From the NCBI GenBank assembly GCA_007449985.2, contig VIIQ02000180.1, positions 89,501 to 153,500 of the forward strand: a DNA stretch of 64,000 nucleotides, given 5' to 3'. The notes below the pieces were generated by a model, which saw only the letters and a list, made by a program, of their open reading frames with translations, was not told the DNA's origin and searched no databases. This stretch comes from Desmodesmus armatus (Eukaryota; Chlorophyta; Chlorophyceae; Sphaeropleales; Scenedesmaceae). Positions 34,110 to 57,660 of this stretch are shown here, piece after piece; the first letter of the stretch is position 1, and each line of letters starts with the position of its first letter. A program made the position numbers and the translations under genes.

Positions 34110-37100
34110 ATGGAATCCCCTGGCCTTGGTGGCAATGAATGGGGCCGGACCTCTCCTCTGGATGCAGTGGTGCCACACCTGCCAGGGTGGTTGCGCCCCC
34201 ACTTCCAGCTGTTGCAGCCTCACATCGATGCAGTCATGCGCATGCTGGTTGCGGCACTGGACGACGTGGCCAGGCTGATAGCACCATACATTCACAAAGC
34301 TGTGGATGCTGCTTCACCCCACGTCCAGGTGTGTGCATCAAGCCTGATCGGCCAGCGAGGCAGTGCAAATCAGCCACAACACAGCAGTCTGTTCTTCCAC
34401 AACCTACTATACCCCATGCACTGATGCAGTTCATCATGAAAACGTCTTCACCTTCTTTCCCGCTCTGTGCATCTGCAGCCACTGATGCAGCGCACCAACG
34501 CCCTGCTGGGCGGCTTGGAGCCATGGCAGATTGTGCTGCTGGCAGTCGGTGCTACCCTGCTGGCGGTGGCAGCCCTCCAGGTACACCACACAGCCCTTAG
34601 CACATGCACACAGTTGCAGGAAACTAGAAGCAGCCCTTGAAGCAGCAGCTGTGCATCCAGGCAGCGGTGATCATGCATGTCATGCCCGCATGCGAAGCTG
34701 AGCAGCACACGCTGCTTGCAATGTATTCTTGGAAGGTTTGACGACTCCTGTAAACCTGTGCTTTGCCGCTTGCAGGCGCTGAGCATGCGCTGGGCCCGCA
34801 TACGCAAGCAGGGCGTGGTGCAATGGGTGTGTGCTTGTTTGAGGGCAGCGCCAGGCATCAGGGGCTTGCTGGCAACTGAGACAAATAAGATCAGGTGCGC
34901 CCCTAGAACTTGCAAGGCATCTTGTCTGCTTGCAAGCATACTCCTTCCTCAAGCCACCACAAAGACAGTCATCAAAGGTTGTTGGCGTCGCCGCATACAC
35001 TTGAAACCGCACTGACTGTTTAGTGCTGAATTTAGGCAGTTCGCAGATGCACGATCCACTACCACACACCCACTGTACTGTGTGGTACTGCAAGGTGCAG
35101 CTCTGCAGCCTGCCAGTTGTGAGCTTTCTGCACCCGTGCGTGCATCATGTAGTTAAGCAGTTGAGCAGTAAGACACCACACCGTGTCTGCCCTGCAGGTC
35201 CAAGATTGCTGGCACCATAAAGCGTGACGGCCTCGTCATCTCAAAGCTGCCTGCGGAGGGGCGACCAGCCAAGGCCGTGCTGGAGCTGCTCAGAGCCAAG
35301 GAGGCCAGGAACATACGCATCTCATGCGGTGAGCCACACAAGCACGATTGTACGATTGTGCACCAGTGTTTGCATACATGAGGCAGTGTTTGCAACTTGG
35401 CAGCAGAGCAACACACACCAACCGTATTGTGTGTGCATTTTTGAAGCATCATCACCAGACATGTGTGCTGCCCAAGGCCAGGTCCTGGTCATGGCTGCAG
35501 CCCAGTCCCAGGGCGCTTAGAGTGCTCCAGTTGCAGGTAGCTGCATGTGCCTTATGCCCGCTTGGATCTCTCGCTCCCTGCCAGGCTTGGCTGAGTGCAG
35601 CAATTTTCTTAGTGCGGCCGCAACTCCAGCATGTTGCTGACAGAGGTCACGCCAACCTCGCTGCCCCTGTCGTGCACTGATGACACTGTAGGTACCAGCA
35701 GCATGTCGGGTGTGGTGTACATCACGGACGAGAGCCACAAGCAGCTCCTGGATGAGGCCTACTGCATGTTCAGCTGGACCAACCCACTTCATGCAGACGT
35801 ATTCCCATCGGTGAGGCCTACGTCCGCTTTTGGAAGTGTTGACAGGGGGAGGGGGGGGGACAGCCTACACCCAGCCGCCTTGGCGCGTCCTTGTGCAGTG
35901 CTGCTTCTGTGTGGCGAGGAAGGCATGGCACTCACACATTGGCACGTTTGTGAAAAGACGATACAAGGCAGGTATGAGGGGCAGCGTCCTCTTTTGCGCA
36001 CTTTGGGCCGTGCCGATGCTGTTGTAGATGAGACTTACATCAGCATTGGCATGGCACTGAGTGCACACAAGGGGACGCTGTTCCCCCACACCTGCATGGT
36101 TCGAGGTAAAGATAGACTAGAAATAGACACAACCGTAGCGTGTGTTGAATATCTGGCCAAGAAGGTGCAGGTGTAGGCTCAGGTGGGAGGCCAGCCTGAC
36201 ACACACACCTATCCTGAGTGAGTGCAAGTGGTTCTGCGTAGGTGACCCTCCACTCGTGCACCCACCCACTCATCATCCACTCCGTCCACTGCAAATTGTG
36301 TGACCGCAGGTGCGCCAGATGGAGGCAGAGGTGGTGTCCATGACAGCACACATGCTCAACGGGGGCCCAGGCACTGCTGCTCCTGATGCATGTGGAGCCA
36401 TGACGTCAGGTGAGGCCAGCATTTGGGAAGTGCGCTTGCTGTGGAATTAAGGCCCCGTTTGGATTGTCCAGCTGCCCACAGGCATGGTAGTGTACCCTTA
36501 CGGTCAGATCCACGGTGGTGCATGTAAACCGCAGCATCAGTTGCAGCAGTTTGTTGTGGCCCACCGCCCTGAAATGAAGCTGCAGGTGTCACCTGCATCA
36601 TAGTGCATCCAGCATTGCAGACGGTGGCATTGAGGGTCAGAAAGTGTGGAGTTTGCATGGGCGGGTACTGCGAGTTGGTCGAAGCTTGAATCCCCACATC
36701 TTCCAAGCAGTCAGCACCGGGGTACATGCATTGGAGCCACACATTGACTGGCAGTGCAACCTGTTTTGGGACTACTGCATGATCTGCAGGTGGCACTGAG
36801 AGTATCCTGCTGGCAGTGAAGGCTTCCAGGGACTACATGGTGGCACACAGAGGCATCACAGCCCCTGAGATGGTGGTGGGCCCCTCAGCACATGCAGCAT
36901 ACTGGAAGGCTGCTGAGTACTTCAACATCAAGCTGGTCATTGCACCCCTGGGTAGGGACCTCAGGTAGGCCTGGCCTTTCCGAGGCTGCCAGTTTAACTG
37001 ATGCTGCGGGTTACATGCACCACCCTGGATCTGACCGTAAGGGCACACTACCATACAAGGCTGCCAGTCCAGTGGGGCGACTGCATGGACTGCGGCATGC

Positions 37101-38721
37101 ATAGGTTGAATTCAAGTCGTTGCTGAAACACCCTCAACATGTGGCACTCCCAATACAATAGCTAGGGCGGCAGTGTCGTGGTCACCTCTCATTGCTCCCC
37201 CTCACATGCAAGCTGCAACCCCACAGCACCACACATGTATAAGTGTGGTCCCTGTTTTCGCATTGCACATTGCGCAAACAGTGTCTATGCTGCGGTGTGC
37301 TAATCTAGCTTGTTGCTGTTGTTTGCAGGCTACACGGGTCTTCTGTGGCTCGCTACATCACCAGCAACACTGTGGTGGTGGTGGCCTCTGCACCAGGCTA
37401 CCCTCATGGGGTGGTGGACGATGTGGCAGGCATTGCAGCAGCGGCAGCCAAGAGGGGGTGTGCTGTGCCATGTGGACGCGTGCTTGGGCGGCTACCTGCT
37501 GCCGTTTGTGGAGCAACTTGGGTATGATGTGCCCACGTTTGACTTCAGGGTGCCAGGTGAGGGTCAGGACCAGGACGACCTTGTCTTTCAGATGTGTCCT
37601 TTTGTTTCCTGGACCCTTTTGCAACCGTAGCCGCTGAGAAGTGTGTGACAACAGGCAGCTGTGGGGCTGTGCTGCTGGATAGGTGGTTGAGTGGAACGCA
37701 AGAAGTGCCGGACGTGCTGTCCAGGGCAGGGTCAAGTGGAAGAGCTTGTTGGACGGCCATCTATCTGAATACATCTTTATGCATGGTGTCATTGGACTTT
37801 GCCTTGCTGTCACAGGTGTCACTTCCATGAGTGTGGACACGCACAAGTTTGGCATGGCACACAAGGGCACAAGTGTTGTGCTGTACCGCTCCCCAGACGT
37901 TCGGCGGCACCAGTTCACACAGGTGAGGTTCAGGCATGGTGTGAATGTGCGGGCAACAAGGCGCTGCCTTGTTTCAGCGACTCTGCCAACGGAGATGCAG
38001 TGGTTGAGTACCGCATGCACTGCGTATTGTGTCCGGGTGCTGATATGGGCTCCAGCCAGTGAGGCATGCTACAGTAGTCGTTGTGTATGGTGACACACAA
38101 CAGGCAACTGCCACAGCCTCAGTGAGCACCGCCAGGGCGTCCTACCATCAGTGTTCGCTCTGCTGATTGTATGTGTGTTTTTGCTCAGGTCACGGACTGG
38201 AGTGGCGGCCTGTACATCAGCCCCTCGATGGCAGGCAGCAGGAGTGGCGCGCTGATAGCTACAGCTTGGGCCAGCCTGCTGCACCTGGGCAGGGAGGGCT
38301 TGCTGTCAGCAGCAGAGCGCATCATGGCAGCAGCAACAGACTTCAAGCGGCAGCTGCAGCGGAAGGTGCCTGAGCTGCGGGTGCTGGGGTCCCCACACAT
38401 GTCTGTGGTGGCCTTCGAGGCAGTGCGGCCGAAGCAGCTGAACGTGTACTGCTTGAATGACCTCATGACGCAGCGGGGGTGCACCTCAACGCACTGCAGC
38501 GGCCAGCCGCGTTGCACTTCTGCTTTACAGCGCAGCACGCGTCGGTAGTGCCCAGCCTGATCGCAGACTTGAAGGCCTGTGTGGATGCGCTTGTGGCCAA
38601 CCCTGAGGGGCTGGGCAAGGAGGGCAGTGCGCCGCTGTATGGCCTGGCTGGCATTAGCCCAGACCGTGGCCTGGTCGGGGAGTTCTTGGTGGCCTTCCAG
38701 GACGCCATGCTGGCACCCTGA
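34110..38721 (+). CDS. SGPL1: Sphingosine-1-phosphate lyase, ~588 aa (two apparent frameshifts)
   Basis: PLP enzyme that splits sphingoid-base phosphates into a fatty aldehyde and phosphoethanolamine; usually in the ER membrane. Exons: 34110-34328, 34479-34580, 34777 to about 34829, 35198-35328, 35692-35810, 36310-36409, 36790-36964, 37329-37556, 37816-37922, 38189-38721. Exon 2 encodes one membrane span ([18 protein letters not shown]). Family marks: [80 protein letters not shown] (PLP lysine about K386), [18 protein letters not shown]. Two breaks: one G too many at 37454-37458 before HVDAC, and one G too few at 38475-38481, where relatives have a Trp before H-L-N-A-L-Q. With both corrected the length is 1767 nt. 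Probably functional with consensus errors; the alternative is recent loss of function. Confidence 0.85.
36482..36542 (+). repeat. Inverted repeat, left copy (lyase intron 6)
   Basis: About 61 bp, containing CCCTTACGGTCAGATCCA. It pairs with 36997-37057 in opposite orientation at roughly 92-95% identity. It lies in the intron before the 36790-36964 exon. Confidence 0.75.
36997..37057 (-). repeat. Inverted repeat, right copy (lyase intron 7)
   Basis: Reverse-complement partner of 36482-36542. It lies in the intron after the 36790-36964 exon, so the pair brackets a single 175-bp exon encoding part of the PLP-binding fold. Confidence 0.75.
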
Positions 38722-39070
38722 TTTTGTTTTGGTTCAGGTGTGCGGCTTTGCATTTTGTCAGTTTGCGCAGTCAGACAGATGCTGTGGAGTCGGAATCATT
38801 TGAACGCCGCTTCTGCGTCTCTTTGCGTCTCGAGTATATGGGCGATCGTGTGGTCATTCTGCGAGGCGAAAACAGCGCGTGCTTTTGGGCTCACCATCGA
38901 CCCACTTCGGCAGCGGCCTCTGGGGTTCAAGCGACCAACTCGGCGTTCAAGCCGACTTGCACGACAACGACATCCTCTAATGCATCAGACTCACCGTCTT
39001 GCAACTGTGCAACTCAGCATTTGGAAACCTCGATAGCAAAGCGGAAGTCGTCGCTTAGGCCTCTTCCGAC
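38722..39070 (+). other. Spacer between lyase stop and the ectodomain gene
   Basis: It holds the 3' UTR of the lyase and the promoter of the next gene. No TGTAA was seen close to the lyase stop. Nothing else to support. Confidence 0.45.
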
Positions 39071-42000
39071 ATGCAAACAAGCCCTATGGCAGTGCTGTAT
39101 GTTGATCCGTGGCGAAGAACAATTGCACTGCTGCTGTTGGGCCTGCTCACAGCAGGTGCTCAGGGTCGGCGAGGGAGCAGCGCCAGGACATCGGCCATCC
39201 CCGGCTGCTGACAACAGCAGCGCAGGGGGCAACCGGAGCAGCAGGAGAGGACATGCTGCCTGTGGGGGTACATGAGCAGCCGCTGTGCTCTGCCACTATT
39301 TATTCGGTGCCAGCGTGGGCGACGCCAGCAAGAAAACTGTGGACGAGGTAGTCCCCTTTGTAGGAAGCTTCGATGTGGTGGTGACACAACCTCAGGTGAG
39401 TGCGGTTGGAGCTGGACAAAGCAAACTGCAAGGCTCGGTCCTCTCGCATGCATGCACTTGCTATTTGACAGCCATGTGCTCAGCACACCATGCGGCGTGG
39501 TCTGCAAGATCAGTAATTGTTTGCATGACACGGTGTGTGCAAGGCACACTTGCTGTGGTGACTCATGGCCTGCACCCAATCAAGACTGGCAGGAACCATA
39601 GCCAAATGCTCCAGATACACTTCAAATGACAAGCCGTCGCCATGCATGCCGTCCCTGCTCAAGCAGCTGTTTGGTGTGTGTCGAATGGCATCTGCCGCAA
39701 AGAGCCAATGTGTGGCTTCCTGTCGTCTTATGTGTTGAGTCAATTCATGGCTGCTGTGTGCACCTGCAGCTTCTTGGGCAAGTGGCCCCCGGAGACAGCG
39801 GCGACCGGTGGAGACTGGGGTGGCAGTTTGAAGCTGGCGAGCAGGTGCAGCAGAGCAAGGATGTCTTTGGTGACGACGGTATCCAGAAGGTGGGCAATGC
39901 AGATCCCGGGAATCCCTGCGGCGAGCAGGGTTGACATTCTCCACAAATGCGCATGTGTGCACAAATGCGCATGTGTGCCCTGTGTGCCCTGTGGGCGATG
40001 ATATTGAGTGCCACTCAGTTGAATTGAGTGCCTCATAGAGCATCGCTCCAAAGCAAGTGGAGTTTGAGCAGAGGGTGTGCTTGCACATTGCACCTGTCAG
40101 CAGACGTTGAGATCATGTGTACATGCTGTCATGTGCCACCACAGGTGTTCATGTCGCCCACCTGCAAGACGCGAACGACACAGATGCAGCAGCAAGGCTG
40201 AGGGACACCAACAACAGGCAACACGTTGCTGTTTTCAGTCAGCACCCCTGTTCAGCAGCAGAAGTGTCTGCCACCCTCGGGCGCTCAAGCTTGCTCAGCA
40301 CATATTCACTCGCAACCGCTTCACCCCTTTGCAAGGGCCACTTGGCATACACTTGCGCACCTAGCTATGCGGCTTAGGCATCAAACAGCAATCAAGATGG
40401 GCGCATATGTGCCACCAGTCACGTTGTGCTATGTTGTCCAATATCCGCTATGTCTGAATTGGCTGCTCACAGTCTGTTGTGTCTGTCTTTCAGGCAACAC
40501 GAGCCTGGATGGCTCCAACTCAGAGGTCATAGTCAGCTTCGTAGCCCGCAAGGGCCCTGCGCAGCCTGCCAACCCGAGTGCACCCTTTCGAGTGGCACCG
40601 CCCACCCACGTGTTCCTCAACAACCACGAATGCCAGCCTCTGTCTAAGACGCAGAGCAGCAGGGTGGACTCAGTTGTGCAGGAGAAGGTAGAGGTGGCCA
40701 CACCCGGCTTGTCACCAGCCGATATGCCCAAGCGCCTGCAAGTGGAGTACCTGCCAGTGGAACGGGAAGCAGTCAAAGATGACGCTGCGCTGTATGCAAA
40801 GAAACCACACAGTTCTACTTCAAGTAAGCCTGAATCACCCTTCCAGGGTTGCTGCGCCATCAGGTGGCTTCTTTCAAACTTGCCTGTGTGCAACTACGTA
40901 TGTGTTGCTGCAGCTGGTGCGTGCAGCGGCGCCGTTCCTCTGCACCTGCAGTTCTGCATCCAGAGTTTGTATTACGGATAGAACTGTGGCCCTGAGGATC
41001 CTACTGCACAGCACTGTGCGGCCCGCACAGAGTCTGTACTGCACTGCACGGTTCTGCATGGCCCTGTGCTGTTCTGCACGCACCGCCCTGCACTGCCTCG
41101 TACCGTACTGTACGGGTCGTTCAGCAAGTCGTAAGTGCACATGGGCTGCACATGGGCGGCAGACAGGCAGGTTCATGTTCCTGCCTGGGGGGAAAAGCTC
41201 CATGCATTGCGATGCATTGAAGCGTCAACTTGAGGTTGAACAGGACTGGCCACAGCTTGAGGTGGAGAAAACCGTCAGCTCAGGTTGCGTCTTGTTTGGG
41301 CTGTGCCCCACCACCTTGCAGGATCACCAACACCGGTGCAGCGCCGGTGTACCTCGACCAAGTTGTGTTGCAGTACTGGTTCCATGGCCCACTGGGCGGC
41401 ACTACGGATGCAGCAAGCAGTTCTATTGGTGGCACCACTGCGGCAGCAGGCGTGAGTGATAAGGTGGAGCAGATGTGGGCGTCACAGTTCCGTCTGACCT
41501 GCAGCGATGCAAGCCCTGAGCTAGGTGAGTGCAGCTACCATACGAGGCATGTTCTGCCGGGGTAAACAACAGCTTCTTGGGTATTGCATACCTCCTTCTA
41601 AACGTCACTAAAAAGGGGCTGCCACGGATGTGTTTGCCGCAGGCTGTGGAGGCCTTGCTTGGAACGTCACCCCTGGGCTACCTACTGCTTTTGGTGCAAG
41701 ATATGTCCTCAACATCTGGTTCCCCACAGTGTCCTCCAACAGCAGCAGCACCGACATTCCAAAGCGTTACGTTTTGGGGACCGCGTCCACCAACAGCACC
41801 ACCAACAACTTGAATGGGCAACGCGTCCAAGCGCTTGCTGATGTCCAAGCCATCGTTGCAATCGAGCCCAGGCGCTTCTTTGCCAACATCAGTGGAGCCA
41901 ATGACTACAGTTACCTGGGCACGCCTGTGCTGCCAGCACAGCAGGGCGGCAACAGCAGCGATGATGGCAGGCTTGTGCGGCACAAGCAGGAAGCAAACCC

Positions 42001-42468
42001 AAGGATGCCTGCCTACATAGCACAGGAGCTGGCGTGGGGCAGCCCTCCTGTTGGTGGCATGGTGAGAGTGCCTGCGTTTTTGAGCAATTACCTGCTACTG
42101 GTAGTAGTGCCAATAATGAGGGGATGCGGAAGACATGCAAGATGCATCATGTGATGCAGGCTTGCATGCATGTGCTCATGATGCATGCTGCCCCGTCACT
42201 CCACGGTCCTGCACCTCACAAGCAGGCTTCTTGCCATGATGCTGCCCTACAGGCTTCTCGTCCAGGGTCGACCCTGACAGCAGGCAACAACTCCAGGCCA
42301 CTGGTGGGCGGCAAGGCGGCCTTGCCTCCCGCAGCTACTGCCAATCCAGCCCCGGAGGTGGCCTGGTGTGGCGTTGACGTGGTGTACTGCTGTGCTGGCA
42401 GCGGCCCACTCAATGTCTCAGGAGTGCCTCCCAACTGGCAGCAGCGCCTCGCAAACACCACTGCTTGA
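39071..42468 (+). CDS. Secreted carbohydrate-binding-like ectodomain protein, ~569 aa; truncated paralogue of the 43747-55180 kinase
   Basis: Exons 39071-39395, 39770-39889, 40145-40237, 40494-40823, 41322-41524, 41643-42061, 42253-42468 match those of the downstream receptor kinase one for one in splice phase, and exon 2 is identical in length. Starts with a signal peptide (RRTIALLLLGLLTAGAQG). First module: C-S-A-T-I, VGSFDVVVTQPQ, R-W-R-L-G-W-Q-F, SNTSLDGSNSEVIVSFV; COBRA/CBM2-like. Second module: LQVEYLPVERE, ITNTGAAPVYLDQVVLQYWF, ANDYSYLGTP; CBM3-like. It ends after VPPNWQQRLANTTA, where the kinase copy goes on into linker and membrane span. Four single-base deficits are implied, at 39199-39202, 39302-39304, 40157-40159 and 40802-40804; each is fixed by lengthening a short run, giving 1710 nt. 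Either an intact secreted protein with consensus errors or a young pseudogene. Carbohydrate binding is inferred, not shown. Confidence 0.6.
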
Positions 42469-42750
42469 CCGACGTCATGTCGTAGCGGAGCTGGTACCCT
42501 GATGCCCTACAGCAGGTGGCCACGCCGCACCTTTGTTCTACAGCGCAGCATGCATCGGTGGTGCTCAGCTTGGACGCAGGCTTGAGGGTGTATGCTGATG
42601 CGGTCGCGGCCAACCCTCATTGGCTGGATGCAGGGCACTTCGCCGCTGGACAGCATGCATGTATGGTCTGTCTTGGACGGCTTACGTCTGTACCAGACCA
42701 TGTGAGCTCAAATTGGGTTCCCAAGACGATATGCCGACACCCTGTAGGTT
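42455..42750 (+). pseudogene. Decayed copy of the sphingosine-1-phosphate lyase 3' end
   Basis: About 290 bp aligns with 38447-38721 of the lyase. It starts at the shared string ACTGCTTGA, continues through TACAGCGCAGCA, and ends near the lyase stop (GACACCCTGTAG versus GGCACCCTGATT). Translation still shows [10 protein letters not shown] and A-V-A-A-N-P, matching [10 protein letters not shown] and A-L-V-A-N-P of the lyase. An in-frame TAG and several indels have destroyed the frame. It also preserves a TGG (Trp) codon at the position where the intact lyase is one base short. Confidence 0.8.
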
Positions 42751-43746
42751 ATCATGCAGTTTGATGCCCGCGAGTGAAGTCAACCCTACTGGGGCGCGCT
42801 TTGCGCTGGTGTCTCAGACGTGGCTCCCGTGCGCTGTTGGCGTCCCCTCGCACTCGGAAAGGATTGTTGCTGCTTAAGTTGCATCGTACATTCGGTTGTA
42901 TGGTCTGGTGCCCGCAGCTGTTGAAACTGTCAAGCGACCACCTCCACCGATTTCACCAAAAAGCAATTTCTATCCATTTTTTGATTCAGTTTTCTACTGG
43001 ACCGGCCAACAACCTTGTAGGCAACCTGGGCACGACCTCGTCAGGCAGGTGTGAAGGTCATCGCTTTGGTCTACTTGCGCTGTCATTATTTCCAAACGTC
43101 TTCGAAAGTTACGGTTTTCTAACCTGAAGCTGCGTACAGCTCGTGCATCCGCTCTTCATCCGTCTCATCGTTTGTTCAACGGGCTCGCTAGAGCTACTGC
43201 AACTATTGGCTGCTTACGTTGTTAACTTGTGCGTACCTGAGCAGTGTAGAGAGTGCCAACGGCCACGCTGAAGCTGCCACGTACAGCAGAAGCAGTTTCC
43301 TGCTGTTGCTGTTGTGGTTGCTGTTGTGGACAGGGGACTGTGCTGATTACCGGTCAGCACACACTGTTGTGTCGCAAAGACGTCAGGTTAGCAGCTGAGA
43401 CCAGCTGCGGTAGCCTGTGACTGTCAGTGTGGTCAGTAGTCCTTCTTGGGCCAACTGTAGCGGCAGGAGCAGGCGCGCTGGGGGTTGCTTCTGTGAGGAG
43501 GCAGTTGCTATGCAGCAGGTGCTCAGCATGCAGTAAGCAAGTTACATGCAGCTTGCAGCTGGAGACGTTCAACATGCATCGGCATCGCCCCACTCCACCG
43601 CTGGCAGATCGCAGCAGCATTGGGGCCCAGGCGATTCAGTGTCCTCTCTAGCAGCAGCGCAGGGAGCAGGGGCAGCTGGGGATCAAGAAGATGACTGCAG
43701 ATGGACAACCATATCCACCGGTCGCGCAGGAAGCAGACGTGCAGCA
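42751..43746 (+). other. Upstream region of the receptor kinase
   Basis: About 1 kb without a supported gene. By position it corresponds to the spacer 38722-39070 of the first repeat unit, but it has grown and I cannot align it by eye. It includes a short GTTGCTGTTGTG run near 43300. Confidence 0.45.
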
Positions 43747-55180
<11,434 letters not shown>

Positions 55181-57660
55181 ATATATCTGTGACATATGTC
55201 ACAGGTATTGCAGGGTGCCCCAGGCAGTCACTGGATGAGGTTGAGGGTCCCGGGGTGGGTGGGTGGGTGGGTCAAAGGTGGGGCACTTGGGGCACGTTGG
55301 GGTGGGAAGTCTGAGAAATAGACTGCATGTGTCGTGTGAGGTTGACATGACGGTGTTTATCTCATGTAGTGTGTGCTGCCCACATGACTGTGGTGGTTCA
55401 AACGTTGGGCCCAAGGCAGGCTCGCACATGCATTAACGCCTATCTTGTAGTGGCCTGTCTTCAAGACACCAGTGGTGTGATCTGTGGCGCACCAGCGACG
55501 CCTGGTATGGATGCCCAGTTCACCAAGGCCTGAAGGGTTTTCCACATCAATCTACACTACCCTGCTTGTGCGACTGCATGTATGTGCACGCCACACTTTA
55601 CGGCGTGGACGGGTCCTGTTGACTTATTCCATGTGACAATTGGACCATCAGTCGCGTGGCAGCACGTGGGCAGCAGGGCAAGGACAGTACTTTACATGGC
55701 CGAGATTTCACGATGTGAGATTGGGCCTGTGCCCAAGGGCTGTACAGCATATGCGGTGGTACATAGGCTATAGCCACTCACTGAGTTGGCTTTTGCATGA
55801 ACTTGCAGCCACCCCTTCTGGGACAGAGTTTGTTGTGAGCAGAGTTCGAAAGCTTCAAAGACGAAGCCAGCGTGATACCATGATGTGTGTGCACTCTGTC
55901 AGGCAGTGGTGTCTTGGATCAAGCACTGCATGGCATGCTTAGGTCTTTTGTCTGCTGGCGGCGAGGCGGTATGAGGAGCAGCAGGATTGTCTGCCAGCTT
56001 GTCAAAGGGGTTGATGATACCATCGGTATGTACTGCCAACTTCAGTGCATGGCTTTCTGACTGTGGTTGGGCCTCTGAGGGTGGTTTGCAACCAGGGGAG
56101 TGTCGTGGGTGCTGCCTGCCATCCTTGTTGTGGAGGGGGTGCCATGGCCTGGCCAGAATGTGGTTTCGGGGGCCCGCCTGGCTTGCACTTCATGTTTTTT
56201 TCTTTGCACTTTCATATTAGCCCGGACTCTCTACCCTAACCGCAGATGCGATGCCTGCAGTGCTGCTATCAAGTCAGCAGCTTCAGGCTGTGAGTCTTTT
56301 GTGTTGTGTCTGGGACGCTTGTCGCATTTGCCACCTACTGGCACTGCTGTTGCTTGTGGTGCTGTGGCACAGCACTGCATTGGATGCGGCAGTGCTGCTT
56401 TCTTGTTGGTTATGATGGCCCAGGCGCTGCATTCCTCCTAGTCACTCCTTCATGATGTGCCTACGCAGCGGTTGTTGGCATGGCACATGGCACACCCTTG
56501 CAAAGAGGCAGGCCCTCGCATGGTATCATGGTGCGGACGGCTGGCCCTTGGCTGGAGTGTGTTAATGCATGTCAAAGATTCCAAGTTGCTCAGCACCGCC
56601 TCTATGTGCGCCGACACCGGGCAGTGCGGCGTGCAGCCATCCAGTGAGGCTCAAGTGTCACAATGCTCACTAATGCTGTGCACAACCATGGTCAGAGCAT
56701 CACTGTTTGCAAATGCAGTGTCTAGAGACACAAATGGGTGCCATGGCTCGTTGCGTTTGCGGCACGCTGCCTTGCTGCGGTCCAGGCGGCACTTGTGGAG
56801 GTCATCAGGCATCCATTGGTTGTACGTCAAGCTGGTCCAACCAGCAGTCTGTCTGTACTGTGCAGACATGCTGCAACAGTATGTTGCAGGGACACACGCA
56901 GCATGTGTTGGAGCAAGTTGGCAAACTAGACTCCTTGGGCCTGGTCAGCTTCAAGTTGATGTCTGCTGGTTCATGACTTCACAGGGTTGAGGGTTTAGGT
57001 CAGTAACCCTAAACCATAAACCCTTGGTTCATGACCGCTGCTTATGGCGTTGGGCATGGGAGAGTTCTTCAAATGACGCTAGTTTGGGTTTTGGTAGGCT
57101 TGGTATTGCTGCATGATGTGCCGTGCTGATCGGTATACTGTAACACTGTTGCACAGCAGAGGAACTGCATACTACCCCAGAGGGCCACAACAACGAACAG
57201 CCGCAGCACCTACAGTGCTTTCAACAGCAGCACACCAGCCATGGCTGGTCAAATTTAGATACATATACTTTAAACTTTTACAAAGTCAGTCTGCCAACAG
57301 CCTCAAAGACTGGCATCAGCCAACACTGACATCACACTCTTGTACACCATGTTTGAAATAATTTGCATGTTGTCCGTATGCAGCCCACACCCCCATGGTG
57401 CAGCATACGTGCTTGAATTGACCAACAGCAGAAGCCTCAAATTGATTTGTGTGTGCACCTACTACACTATCAGCCACGCGCAGTGCAGCTCACACTATGG
57501 TGCTGCTTTCATGCAGTGAAAGCCAGGGCAGCAGCTGGTAGCAATATTCCCATTCAAGTTGTCTACAATTGTGAAGCACAGCAGCAAACACGATAAAACA
57601 AAACACAACCAGGTCCAACCAGACTGCAGTTCTGGTTGAAAATAACACCCTCAGCTACAG
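55181..57660. other. 2.5-kb intergenic region
   Basis: It separates the convergent 3' ends of the receptor kinase (plus) and the HAD phosphatase (minus). It contains a GGTGGGT run at about 55253-55272, a telomere-like inverted motif at about 56985-57028, and a decayed minus-strand coding-like stretch listed separately. TTACA at 57278-57282 could be a distant TGTAA signal for the phosphatase. No intact gene is supported. Confidence 0.5.
56470..56869 (-). pseudogene. Possible decayed coding remnant, family unknown
   Basis: On the minus strand a frame from ATG at 56869 runs through LHKCRLDRSKAACRKRNEPW and continues past a single TGA into LDGCTPHCPVSAHIEAVLSN, with one stop in about 130 codons. 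The composition differs from the shadow frames nearby (no Ala/Gln runs). I recognise no family and find no splice sites. It may be chance. Confidence 0.25.
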
